Source: Alteromonas lipotrueae (GTDB lineage Bacteria; Pseudomonadota; Gammaproteobacteria; Enterobacterales; Alteromonadaceae). From it: DNA of 64,000 nucleotides. Below the pieces are notes generated by a model that did no database searches, had not been told where the DNA came from, and was given only the letters and a program-made list of their open reading frames with translations. Shown here piece after piece: positions 7,057-14,500 of this stretch; the stretch's first letter is position 1; the number at the start of each line of letters is the position of its first letter. Where the stretch lies: the NCBI RefSeq assembly GCF_019249215.1, contig NZ_JAESDI010000016.1, forward strand, positions 1-64,000, read 5' to 3'. Position numbers and translations under genes: made by a program.

Positions 7057-8520
7057 ATGCTATTTGATATTTTGCTAAAAGCAGGGCGATTTAATGAGGT
7101 AACCCGACAAGGCCGACACATTAACATTGTGCTGGCTGCGGGTGAAATGACGGCGCGAATTACCGATTCTAAGGGTAAGGTATTTCAAACCAAGATGGTT
7201 AGCGGTATGGCGCTTGAATTGCCGACGTTTGAGCGTGTCGCGCTTAAGTCAGACAACGACCAGCAAACAAAGGTTTGGATTTCCGACGTTCCCCTGGCAT
7301 ATTCACCAGACACCGCGCGCGAGGTGGGGTCAAACGCCCTTATTTCTACCGTGGGGCAAGTGTTTTCAAGTGAAGCAGCCGAGCTACTGCCCGCGCAAGT
7401 GGGGCGAAATCGTATTACGCTCACGCCTGAAAAGGACATATTTTTAGGGGGTTCAAACCTTTCAATTCAAAACGGCGTAAAGCTGGCGGCGGGGCAGGTG
7501 TTTACCATGGCAACACAGGGCGCAGTGTGGGCACTTGAAACGAGTGGCGATTACCCGCCGACGGTGACAACATCGGCGACAATTGGAGACGTGCAAGCGC
7601 CAACAATAGCGCCAACCGCAGGAACTGCCATCGCACCAACAGACAGTAAGCACTTTATAGGTCGCCCGCAAAGCGACGAATTGCTTATGTTTAAGGGTGG
7701 CAATTTAAGAAGGGTGAGCGCTGATTTAAGCGCCGATTTGGGGGCGGCTGGGTTTGCGGGGAATCCGATTGATGATATTGGCGCAATAGACCATCGCGGC
7801 TTTTACAGTGCGCCCATACGCACAAGTAGTGGTTATGATAAAAACTGGATAACCATTAACCCCGATACGCTAGAAGTTACACAAGATGCAATGGGGAATA
7901 CTCAAGGTCAGTCTTCGTCATACGCCATCGACGCGCGCGGCACAATTCGCGCCGAGTATCAAAAAACAGTAGGTCTTCAAATATCAGAAAATGGCGCGCC
8001 CTTTGCCATGTCGGGTGTGGTGGTTCCTGACGAGGGGTATATCCCTTACGGAATGGCAATTACCGCAGATAATGTCATTTGGTTGTTAACGTCCAACTTT
8101 TTATATAAAACAGCGGATAAGGGGCAGACTTGGCAAGGCTATTCAACGCCGGAAACAATCACGTCGGGCGGGCTTATAGTTGACGAACACACAGGTGACT
8201 TACTCGTGCTAACGTCGAGCAAGACGCTTTACAGCTTTAACGGCGAACGATTTAGTTCTTACTTAACCTCTGATGGTGATTTTCAGTTGATGCACGGGCT
8301 AGGCGGGCGCGTGCTGATTGGATCTACAACAGAGTTGTTTTTCTGCGAAGGCGGAGAGGTGTTTAAGTTTGAAAAAGGGGCGTCTAGCACGTGCCGTTCA
8401 CTAAACATTACGACGCTAGGCAAGGCTTATGCACGATATGATGATATTTGTATCATTGTTGAAGGTAAAACGGCGAAGGCTGGCGGGCTTAAGGTTGCCA
8501 TTATGTCGGAAGTTAACTAA
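7057..8520 (+). CDS. Probable spike/receptor-binding protein with beta-propeller features
   Basis: 487 aa, the largest structural gene. Residues about 1-150 look like an all-beta vertex domain; a Thr/Pro/Ala-rich linker follows (about 170-200). The rest is made of repeats of beta-propeller type, including an Asp-box (TADKGQTWQGY), as in BNR/sialidase propellers. PM2's spike P1 is only about 335 aa, so this one is longer. Role as pentameric vertex spike is inferred from size, modular build and position before the lysin. Confidence 0.6.
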   Translation: MLFDILLKAGRFNEVTRQGRHINIVLAAGEMTARITDSKGKVFQTKMVSGMALELPTFERVALKSDNDQQTKVWISDVPLAYSPDTAREVGSNALISTVGQVFSSEAAELLPAQVGRNRITLTPEKDIFLGGSNLSIQNGVKLAAGQVFTMATQGAVWALETSGDYPPTVTTSATIGDVQAPTIAPTAGTAIAPTDSKHFIGRPQSDELLMFKGGNLRRVSADLSADLGAAGFAGNPIDDIGAIDHRGFYSAPIRTSSGYDKNWITINPDTLEVTQDAMGNTQGQSSSYAIDARGTIRAEYQKTVGLQISENGAPFAMSGVVVPDEGYIPYGMAITADNVIWLLTSNFLYKTADKGQTWQGYSTPETITSGGLIVDEHTGDLLVLTSSKTLYSFNGERFSSYLTSDGDFQLMHGLGGRVLIGSTTELFFCEGGEVFKFEKGASSTCRSLNITTLGKAYARYDDICIIVEGKTAKAGGLKVAIMSEVN

Positions 8521-8990
8521 TGCGCGCCGCGTATTTACTGGGGGCGGCGCTTGGCGTCGCCTTACTAGGGGGATTTATGAAAGCAAGTGATAACAAGCCG
8601 CGCGGCATTCGAAACAATAACCCGTTGAATATCCGTGTGGGTAACGATTGGCAAGGCGAGGTGAGCAGTTCAAGCGATAGCGAATTCGAGCAATTCAATA
8701 CGCCAGAAATGGGCATACGCGCCGCCGCCAAGCTGTTAAAAAATTACCGTGATAAATATCAACTTAAGACAATTGCGCAAATTGTTACGCGATGGGCACC
8801 AGACACTGAAAATAAAACAGGCGCGTATATTGCCAGCATTGAAAATCAGACAGGGCTGGGGCGTGATGTGGTGCTGGGCGATGCAGATTATATCGATGTA
8901 ATTGCCGCCATGATTTACCACGAAAACGGCGAACAGCCATATTCTGAGCAAGTTATTTATAATGGCTTTTCAGCGGGGTTTTACGCATGA
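8520..8990 (+). CDS. Virion peptidoglycan-degrading protein (P5-like/lytic transglycosylase-like)
   Basis: 156 aa. An N-terminal hydrophobic segment (residues about 3-18) is followed by the phage module with RGIRNNNPLNIR, W-x-G, F-x-x-F, 'GIRAAAKLL', 'RWAP...EN.T..YI' and a late 'IYHENG'. This family is annotated in phages as structural protein P5 or virion lysin. Probably opens the cell wall on entry and perhaps exit. Coupled by one-base overlap to the spike gene and by four bases to the next gene. Confidence 0.72.
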   Translation: MRAAYLLGAALGVALLGGFMKASDNKPRGIRNNNPLNIRVGNDWQGEVSSSSDSEFEQFNTPEMGIRAAAKLLKNYRDKYQLKTIAQIVTRWAPDTENKTGAYIASIENQTGLGRDVVLGDADYIDVIAAMIYHENGEQPYSEQVIYNGFSAGFYA

Positions 8991-9235
8991 AGCAGGTAAC
9001 GAAATTTTTAACAACGCCAGCCGGACAAATTGCCGTGGTCGCCGTGGTTGCACTGGTCGCGGTTGAGTACGGCCAGAAAAAGGCCAGCAAAGCGGCCAAT
9101 GCAGTTAATCCGCTAAACAACGATAATGTGTTTGCGTCTGGTGTTGATGGTGTGGGCGCATCGGTAACAGGTGACAGCAATTTTAAACTGGGTTCGTGGA
9201 TATACGACCTAATACATGGGGAAACAATGCCATGA
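8987..9235 (+). CDS. Small membrane protein, prophage
   Basis: 82 aa with one N-terminal transmembrane helix (residues about 11-28) followed by a soluble tail. ATGA overlaps with both neighbours. It could be a virion membrane protein or a lysis accessory; the sequence does not decide. Confidence 0.55.
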   Translation: MKQVTKFLTTPAGQIAVVAVVALVAVEYGQKKASKAANAVNPLNNDNVFASGVDGVGASVTGDSNFKLGSWIYDLIHGETMP

Positions 9236-9525
9236 TTCAAATTTTAACGGCCATAGCGCCGATTTTACGTGATTTAGTGAATAACCTTACCAGCGGAACG
9301 AAAAAAGCCGCTCAAGGCGTTTCTACGGCCTTAGATGGGCGCGTGGGCTTGGCGCTTATCGGCATGTGGTGTTATCCGTTTATCAGTGTGTTCATTCCGT
9401 ACCTGCAAGCCTATACCATGCGCGGGTTTGTCGAAGTTAGGCAAATGCCCGATTGGTACATTGATTTTATCATGGTGTTAAGCGGTGCGCTTGTTGGCGT
9501 CGCGGGCTATAGGCGGCGACAATGA
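9232..9525 (+). CDS. Holin-like membrane protein, prophage
   Basis: 97 aa from the ATG at 9232, which overlaps the preceding stop as ATGA; a longer frame from 9196 is open but lacks this coupling. It has a short amphipathic N-terminus, hydrophobic helices at about 33-57 and 74-91, and a basic end (GYRRRQ), similar to small phage holins. Near the lysin gene and end of the late operon, the usual place for a holin. Function inferred. Confidence 0.5.
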   Translation: MIQILTAIAPILRDLVNNLTSGTKKAAQGVSTALDGRVGLALIGMWCYPFISVFIPYLQAYTMRGFVEVRQMPDWYIDFIMVLSGALVGVAGYRRRQ

Positions 9526-9650
9526 AAGAAACCTTTGATTTAATTAGCGCCCTACTGGGAACGGGCGCTAATGGGGTGATGTGCATTCTAGGTTATGTCG
9601 TGCTTAAGCATGAATTACGCTTAACGAGATTGGAGGGTAAAAACAGTTAA
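9522..9650 (+). CDS. Very small membrane protein at the end of the late operon
   Basis: 42 aa (starts MKETFDLISALLGTG), one transmembrane helix then a charged tail (KHELRLTRLEGKNS). ATGA overlap with the holin-like gene and a terminator three bases after its stop. Tail and size resemble spanin-like or holin accessory proteins, but nothing is diagnostic. Confidence 0.55.
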   Translation: MKETFDLISALLGTGANGVMCILGYVVLKHELRLTRLEGKNS

Positions 9651-9652
9651 AC

Positions 9653-9678
9653 GAGCGGGCTAGTGTGCCCGCTTTTTC
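9653..9678 (+). terminator. Terminator of the prophage late operon
   Basis: Stem GAGCGGGC / GCCCGCTTTTT with a short loop. The loop also holds the stop codon of the leftward gene 9660-10061, so two convergent transcripts meet here. Confidence 0.8.
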
Positions 9679-10061
9679 ATTTCTTCTCGCCGCTCTTTTT
9701 TCAAAAACTTATCCCAAAATATCGAATTTTTCATATCGCTTGTGCTAGGTAGTGCGAAATCAAGCGCCATAAGTTGCCGCGCGCTGACTTCACGCGCCCC
9801 GTAAAAGCCATTGAAATGAATTTTATTGCCCACTACGTGAAAGCCTTTCCATTCGTCGTTGTGGGGCAAATAGCCGCGCATGTGGATAGATAGTAGTTTG
9901 ACCGCCCAATCTGGCAAGGTTTCGTGAACCATCCAGTGCTGAATAGTGCGCTGGCTTACGCAAAAGAAATCAGCCGCGCGCCTTGTGTCAGTATCGCCAT
10001 TCGGGAAATGAAACGCCGCCCTGAGTGCGTGATGCGGATGCGAATTGAAAATTTTATCCAT
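9660..10061 (-). CDS. Prophage regulator with HTH and DUF3653-like domain
   Basis: 133 aa. An N-terminal HTH-like stretch (TRRAADFFCVSQRTIQHWM, residues about 26-44) is followed by a segment of the DUF3653 kind (DEWKGFHVVGNKIHF) and a basic C-terminus. Small phages of vibrios carry related regulators. It is transcribed leftward from the right end against the late operon, so an excision, replication or late-control switch is plausible. Confidence 0.6.
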   Translation of the reverse strand: MDKIFNSHPHHALRAAFHFPNGDTDTRRAADFFCVSQRTIQHWMVHETLPDWAVKLLSIHMRGYLPHNDEWKGFHVVGNKIHFNGFYGAREVSARQLMALDFALPSTSDMKNSIFWDKFLKKERREEMKKRAH

Positions 10062-10102
10062 AAGACTAGCCTTATTTATTTAATTTATACTGCACTGCGC
10101 GT

Positions 10103-10121
10103 TTATCACTTTAATTGATAA
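10103..10121. promoter_or_regulatory. Dyad upstream of the right-end regulator
   Basis: TTATCA (10103-10108) and TGATAA (10116-10121) around a 7-base centre, about 42 bases before the start at 10061. Placement suggests an operator, perhaps autoregulatory. Confidence 0.35.
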
Positions 10122-10251
10122 TGCAGGGGGAGGAATGAGGAAGAAATGAGCGCGGCGCGAGTATACAAAACAGCCGTTTGGAATGTAAAGCAATGTAAAG
10201 GCGTCATTTTTCAACTTTTTCATTTTGTTGGCTTTCCTGTACAAACTACTG

Positions 10252-10279
10252 ATTGCGCATAATGTATATTATGTTAAAT
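10252..10279 (+). other. dif: Chromosomal dif site, right prophage junction (attR)
   Basis: XerC arm ATTGCGCATAA (10252-10262), central TGTATA (10263-10268), XerD arm TTATGTTAAAT (10269-10279). From position 4 onward this equals the E. coli dif sequence as I know it. The perfect XerD arm on this side implies it is the host half, so a working dif remains after integration. Marks the replication terminus. Confidence 0.93.
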
Positions 10280-10953
10280 AAGGCATTGATGTAGCTATGG
10301 AGGTAGGCGCGTTTATGTGTCGATGCATTTCTAACTCTGTATCTCGCTGTGGCCAGTCTTAAGGCTGTTCCCTGTCCTAGGGTTAGCCATGCTTTACCGC
10401 TGTATTTAAATTAATTAGGCTGAAATGGAAACTCATTTCTTAAGTACAACAATTAGAAGCTTTCTGTGGATTATGCACTCACTGTTAAATTTGTAGCTTG
10501 GCAATCATTATTAATAATTTAGTGGCAGCTTTAAAAATACGTTACGTATGTTTATTACTAACGAGACGTTATTAAGCTTGTTGAGTATTTATATGGAAAC
10601 AAATTAGTTAGTTATTTTATAAATGTGATTGTGTGTCTCAACGAGCCCTTATCGTGTTTATGCATAAATGATAATGTCAGGATTTATTATTAATAATTAG
10701 ATTTGTTTAACAATACGATATTCATCGTTTGAGCAGCGTTTAATTTAACGCGGTGATTATCTACTACTTCTTATTTACTTTTATTGCCGAGGATAAGACG
10801 CCTAACCTTTTTTACAATTTTTATTTTATACTTTGTCTGTTGTAGGAATTTTCTAAGTGATGCTAGTTGAATAGACGCTTAACCTAGTGCTGAGTATGTT
10901 AATTGTTTGGAGAGTAAGTTTAGACCCAGTAAAGTTGAAACTTGGGTAATTTG

Positions 10954-11023
10954 AACGTGCTTCTACGTGAAATCTGAGAACATAACAGAGGTATATGCTG
11001 TTAAATTTTACGTAGCGCACGTT
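10954..11023. repeat. Imperfect inverted repeat upstream of the recombinase gene
   Basis: About 19-20-base arms 10954-10973 and 11005-11023 around a 31-base centre. The inner part of each arm reads ATTTYACGTAG from the centre outward, the same motif core found in the outer arms of the palindrome at 11129-11166. Confidence 0.5.
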
Positions 11024-11128
11024 TAATATATAGCCGATTAGTAAGGAAAAATTGGATTATTACCAACGCAACTGTATATAAAAACAGTATAAATGTGTAG
11101 AATTGGGTTAATACAAGGCTATTCTCGT

Positions 11129-11166
11129 ATTTCACGCATGATAACTGCAATTATCATGCGTGAAAT
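11129..11166. repeat. Perfect lox-like palindrome
   Basis: Arm ATTTCACGCATGATAA (11129-11144) and its exact complement (11151-11166) flank the asymmetric centre CTGCAA. Arm length and 6-8-base spacer match the layout of tyrosine-recombinase sites such as loxP. It ends 39 bases before a Cre-like recombinase gene. No T run follows, so it is not a simple terminator; an operator is the alternative. Confidence 0.55.
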
Positions 11167-11204
11167 TCCTGTGTTAATTATAATAAAAGCAATGAGTTAG
11201 TTAG

Positions 11205-12308
11205 ATGTCGTCTATATTCAAACCTGGTTCAAATACACAACTGTCTATTGTCGATGGTGACACTGCTAGTACAGAACGAGCTGAATATGTTGATGCGTAT
11301 TTTCGTGACATATTCACAAAGCTACCTCGCAATACCCAACGCGCCTATATCAGTGACTTTAACGACTTTGCCATTTTCTGCCAGTCAGAACGTATCGACA
11401 GTTTTAATGATGATTTCTCTCATAATGAATACGCAATTAAACGCTATGTAGAAGAGCTGTGTAAGTCTCCCCTAGCCTACAGAACTATCAAACGCCGTCT
11501 GTCAGCGCTGAGTAAATTTTTAGGCATTGCAAAACTTCCTAACCCTATCATCCAATCGGTTTATCTGCGGGATTTCGTTCGTTTGTCACTTATTGAAAAT
11601 CGTAAGTTCCAACTTAGTCATAACCAAGCCGTTCCGCTTTCTATCGACTTATTGGACGTAATAAACAATAAAATTATTCCAGACACATTATTAGAGATGC
11701 GTGATTTAACTATTATGAACTTAATGTTCGATGCACTGTTACGAGCTGATGAGTTAGTACGTGTATGTGCTGAGCATATTAGTAGACGTAATAATGCAAT
11801 TTTAGTTGTAACATCAAAGTCTGATCAAAGCGGTAAAGGTTCACATCGTTTTATTTCTACTAGCACTATCAACATGGTTGATGAATATATATCAGAGGCT
11901 AATTTCGATGCTAAGACACAGAGCGAAAGACTTATCGATGATCCTCGCCGTATAAACAAAGGTATCCTTTTTCGCCGTGTGTCAAACCGTGGGCATGCGT
12001 TGCTGCCTTATAACGAACAGCCAAATACACATCATCATTCACCAACACATGAATCTGCAATTCTCGATTATTCGAGTGTTTATCGAATATGGAAACGAGT
12101 TGCAGCCCGTGCAGGAATAAAAGAAAACATTACGCCTCATAGTGGCAGAGTTGGTGGCGCAGTTTCACTAGCAGAAAATGGTGCTACCTTGCCTGAACTC
12201 CAATTGGCCGGAGGCTGGCAGTCCCCTGAAATGCCTGGTCACTATACTCAACAAGCCAACGTTAAACGCGGTGGAATGGCCAAGCTTTCAGAAAAATTTA
12301 AGCGCTAA
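11205..12308 (+). CDS. Cre-like tyrosine recombinase
   Basis: 367 aa. N-terminal core-binding domain (NTQRAYISDFNDFAIFC, residues about 43-110) and C-terminal catalytic domain with R180 (LLRADEL), a lysine at about 205-211, H312-S-G-R315, W338 and nucleophile Y347 (GHYTQ). HSGRVGGA and the nine-residue step from W to Y match Cre (HSARVGAA, W315 to Y324). It lies outside the prophage ends, so it is not the prophage integrase. Substrate may be the palindrome just upstream. Ribosome site is weak. Confidence 0.8.
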   Translation: MSSIFKPGSNTQLSIVDGDTASTERAEYVDAYFRDIFTKLPRNTQRAYISDFNDFAIFCQSERIDSFNDDFSHNEYAIKRYVEELCKSPLAYRTIKRRLSALSKFLGIAKLPNPIIQSVYLRDFVRLSLIENRKFQLSHNQAVPLSIDLLDVINNKIIPDTLLEMRDLTIMNLMFDALLRADELVRVCAEHISRRNNAILVVTSKSDQSGKGSHRFISTSTINMVDEYISEANFDAKTQSERLIDDPRRINKGILFRRVSNRGHALLPYNEQPNTHHHSPTHESAILDYSSVYRIWKRVAARAGIKENITPHSGRVGGAVSLAENGATLPELQLAGGWQSPEMPGHYTQQANVKRGGMAKLSEKFKR

Positions 12309-12519
12309 ATTTGGGTTTTGTATTAGCCTTATTGTTCAAATAGGATTTCCCTCGTTATTTTTTCTATTATCACGATTTTTTCCTTTTTGATCCAATCTTT
12401 ATCTTGTTGATATAAGAGCTTTATTTTTAACTTTTGGTTATGCGTAACTATGCAGGGCTGTATACGCCCTTTATCGCTCCCGTTTTTCTCTCTTTTTTTT
12501 TTTGTTTACTTTCAAATTT

Positions 12520-12542
12520 GAACCCATTTATCGAATGGGTTC
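12520..12542. repeat. Perfect hairpin in the leader of the next gene
   Basis: GAACCCATT (12520-12528) pairs with AATGGGTTC (12534-12542). A T run (about 12490-12502) precedes it rather than follows it on the plus strand. It lies 37 bases before the ATG at 12579 and could be a leader structure or an operator. Confidence 0.4.
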
Positions 12543-12578
12543 GTACCAACTAGCATAGGTATTAAAAAAGGAAATGTT

Positions 12579-12935
12579 ATGTCTAACGGTATTAATGCGT
12601 CACACGGTAAAACTATCGCTGAACTCGTCATCCCATCTAAGACCTGGTCTCTCCACCCTGAAAAAAAACCAGCATTCACTGCAATTGATGAAGCTATCGA
12701 TTACTTTGCTGATAGCAATGAGCCACTTTATATTAAGGTGCCATTTGTAGATGAAGACGATGATGTATTGGTTCATGTTAATTCTAGTGGTGAAGATGTG
12801 GTGTTTACTATTTCCGATTTGAATCACGGTGGCGAAAGTCGCGTTGATGCATCACACCTTAAGAACTTAAGCAGTTCGGTGGTAGCGCTAATCGAGCAGT
12901 GTTACGACAAAAAGAAAAGCCCTGAAACTATGTAA
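12579..12935 (+). CDS. Hypothetical small acidic protein
   Basis: 118 aa, soluble, acidic centre (VPFVDEDDDVLVHV), no recognised motif or membrane segment. An AAAGGAAA ribosome site precedes the ATG, which supports a real gene. It sits alone between the recombinase and dgkA. Function not known. Confidence 0.6.
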   Translation: MSNGINASHGKTIAELVIPSKTWSLHPEKKPAFTAIDEAIDYFADSNEPLYIKVPFVDEDDDVLVHVNSSGEDVVFTISDLNHGGESRVDASHLKNLSSSVVALIEQCYDKKKSPETM

Positions 12936-12996
12936 TAGGTTAGCCATCTTTTTGTAGATAAACGTATATCTTCGCAAATTTACGTTTTTAACATTA

Positions 12997-13353
12997 TTAC
13001 AATAAGATGATTCCCCACGTTACTAACGCCAAAACCAAGCTGATAAATACTGCGGCTGAACCAATGTCTTTGGCCTTCCCTATCAGTTCGTGCATATCAG
13101 TACTTACGTGGTCTGATAGTTTTTCCACGGCAGTGTTAAGTAGTTCTGTGATCAGCACGACAAACAGCGAAAAGAGTAACAATACTCTTTCGCTGTTTGT
13201 TACTTCTAATACAGACACAATGGGAATGAGTAGCGCCATCGCTACAACTTCTTGTCTCACTGCAGCTTCGCTGGAAAATGCCGCTTTTATTCCTCTAGCG
13301 GAATAGATAGTTGCAAAGTACAAACGAGTAAAACCTGATCGCTTTGGTGGCAT
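12997..13353 (-). CDS. dgkA: Diacylglycerol kinase
   Basis: About 118 aa from the ATG at 13353, close to E. coli DgkA (about 122 aa); a GTG at 13389 would add 12 residues. Signature elements are an N-terminal amphipathic region (YSARGIKAAFSSEAAVRQE) and ELLNTAVEKLSDH with the active-site Glu/Asn, plus three membrane helices. It phosphorylates diacylglycerol from membrane-derived glycan synthesis back to phosphatidic acid in the inner membrane. Confidence 0.88.
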   Translation of the reverse strand: MPPKRSGFTRLYFATIYSARGIKAAFSSEAAVRQEVVAMALLIPIVSVLEVTNSERVLLLFSLFVVLITELLNTAVEKLSDHVSTDMHELIGKAKDIGSAAVFISLVLALVTWGIILL

Positions 13354-13461
13354 AACATTACAGTGTTTTAGGTCATAATTCTTAAACACTAACTTATTTA
13401 AATGACAGATATGTTACGTATTTTTTTGCACTATCATTAAGCGCACTGACTTTTTTATTGT

Positions 13462-13884
13462 TTAGATTTTTACTGCCAAAACATCTCTTTTCACACCGTG
13501 CAGCACAGCATTCGCTGTAGAGCCTAGAAGAAGCCGAAGACCACTTTGTCCATGTGTCCCTATTACTATCAGATCGGCGTTTAACTTTTCAGCTAAGTGA
13601 TGTATTTCATCCGCAGGTGAACCAATTTCTACGTTCACATTGCTGTCTGGAATATTGTTGATTGCCGCGATATCTTTCAACTTTGTCATTGCTTGTTCTT
13701 GCACGTCTTGTGAATAGTCACGCTCCAAAAACAGTCCGTATGGCTCAACGTTAGTTTGTGGAAATGCCACATAAAGTAAATGAACGTTTTTTGGGTCTGG
13801 CGCAACCCGCAACGCTCTCGATAAAATTTGCGAATAGTCTGAAAACACATCTACAGGTACTAAAACAGTATTGTAATCTTCCAT
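13462..13884 (-). CDS. Universal stress protein, UspA family
   Basis: 140 aa with the single-domain Usp fold: VLVPVDVFSDY at the start and the ATP-binding GTHGQSGLRLLLGSTANAVL near the end (G-x2-G-x9-GS/T). It shares a 136-base divergent promoter region with a c-type cytochrome gene, and a perfect FNR box lies in the middle, 62 bases from each start. Expected to be induced when oxygen falls. Confidence 0.88.
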   Translation of the reverse strand: MEDYNTVLVPVDVFSDYSQILSRALRVAPDPKNVHLLYVAFPQTNVEPYGLFLERDYSQDVQEQAMTKLKDIAAINNIPDSNVNVEIGSPADEIHHLAEKLNADLIVIGTHGQSGLRLLLGSTANAVLHGVKRDVLAVKI

Positions 13885-13945
13885 TAGTTCATTCCATTAA
13901 CGGGAGTGGATAATTACAATATAGTTAACTTCCCTTCACATTTCT

Positions 13946-13959
13946 TTGATTGAAATCAA
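13946..13959. promoter_or_regulatory. FNR box (perfect) between divergent genes
   Basis: TTGAT-TGAA-ATCAA. Its centre lies symmetrically about 68 bases from both start codons (13884 minus, 14021 plus). A class II site at -41.5 would give starts near 13911 and 13994, with -10-like TATATT (minus) and TAATAA (plus) at suitable places. The window encodes an FNR with the matching recognition helix (26938-27678). Confidence 0.75.
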
Positions 13960-14020
13960 TTCGCCGTTCTAGATTTTCACCATAATAAAGTTTCAGAATA
14001 ATAAAGTTGGAGTCGTGAAC

Positions 14021-14500
14021 ATGGCAAAACTTACTACCGCATTACCATTTTTCGCATTTTTATTGGCGGGATGCGATTTAGGTCCAGATTCCCCTCGGGG
14101 TTTTAGCTTACCTGAGGGAAATGCCGATGCTGGCAAAGTTGCATTTCAAAAGTACCAGTGTACAGACTGTCACCAAATAGAAGGCATAACAATGCCAGAA
14201 GAGCATGCTTATTTAGTTCCCAAACCTATACCTCTAGGGGGAAGCAGCGGCAGGATCACTACATACGGAGAACTCGTCACCAGTGTGATAAATCCCTCTC
14301 ATAAGCTAACGCGTAGACAGCCTGTTAGTATGACTTCTGTAGATGGAGATTCTCGCATGCGTAATATGAACAATGTACTTACCGTTCAGGAACTCATTGA
14401 TTTAGTTGCTTATTTACAACCTAAATATAAAGTAGTGCCCTATCGAACTTCCGAGTATCGTTTGTATCAATTACGCATGCCAGAACAAGATGGCAATTAA
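14021..14500 (+). CDS. c-type cytochrome lipoprotein
   Basis: 159 aa from the ATG at 14021, chosen over the GTG at 14015 because GGAG lies 8 bases upstream of it. Lipoprotein signal with lipobox LLAGC, then one haem-binding motif CTDCH (residues about 46-50) and a methionine-bearing C-terminal half. A periplasmic membrane-tethered electron carrier. Overlaps the convergent flavoprotein gene by four bases at the 3' ends. The FNR box upstream suggests use under low oxygen. Confidence 0.82.
   Translation: MAKLTTALPFFAFLLAGCDLGPDSPRGFSLPEGNADAGKVAFQKYQCTDCHQIEGITMPEEHAYLVPKPIPLGGSSGRITTYGELVTSVINPSHKLTRRQPVSMTSVDGDSRMRNMNNVLTVQELIDLVAYLQPKYKVVPYRTSEYRLYQLRMPEQDGN

Larger units (their letters stand above)
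1..10279 (+). mobile_element. dif-integrated tailless double-jelly-roll prophage (PM2/corticovirus-like)
   Basis: About 10.25 kb flanked by two dif-like sites (1-28 and 10252-10279). It holds a repressor, HUH replication initiator, packaging ATPase, PM2 P2-like capsid protein, small membrane proteins, spike candidate, lysis genes and regulators. The length is close to that of the free PM2 genome (about 10 kb). No integrase, transposase, portal, terminase large subunit or tail gene is present, which fits a tailless virus relying on host XerC/XerD. All frames look open and most genes overlap by 1-4 bases, so the prophage appears intact. It may belong with corticoviruses or with the dif-integrating tailless vibriophages; the exact family cannot be settled by eye. 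Confidence 0.9.
10280..11204. other. Gene-poor, AT-rich stretch beside dif
   Basis: No convincing gene on either strand over 925 bases. It holds two inverted repeats (entries at 10954-11023 and 11129-11166) and otherwise AT-rich sequence with many stops in all frames. It may contain the promoter of the recombinase gene at 11205 and remnants of earlier insertions at dif. Confidence 0.6.

Noticed and set aside
11205..12308. Recombinase gene as integrase of the prophage
   Set aside because: It lies outside the right dif junction by about 0.9 kb, and the flanks are XerCD sites rather than sites of a self-encoded integrase.
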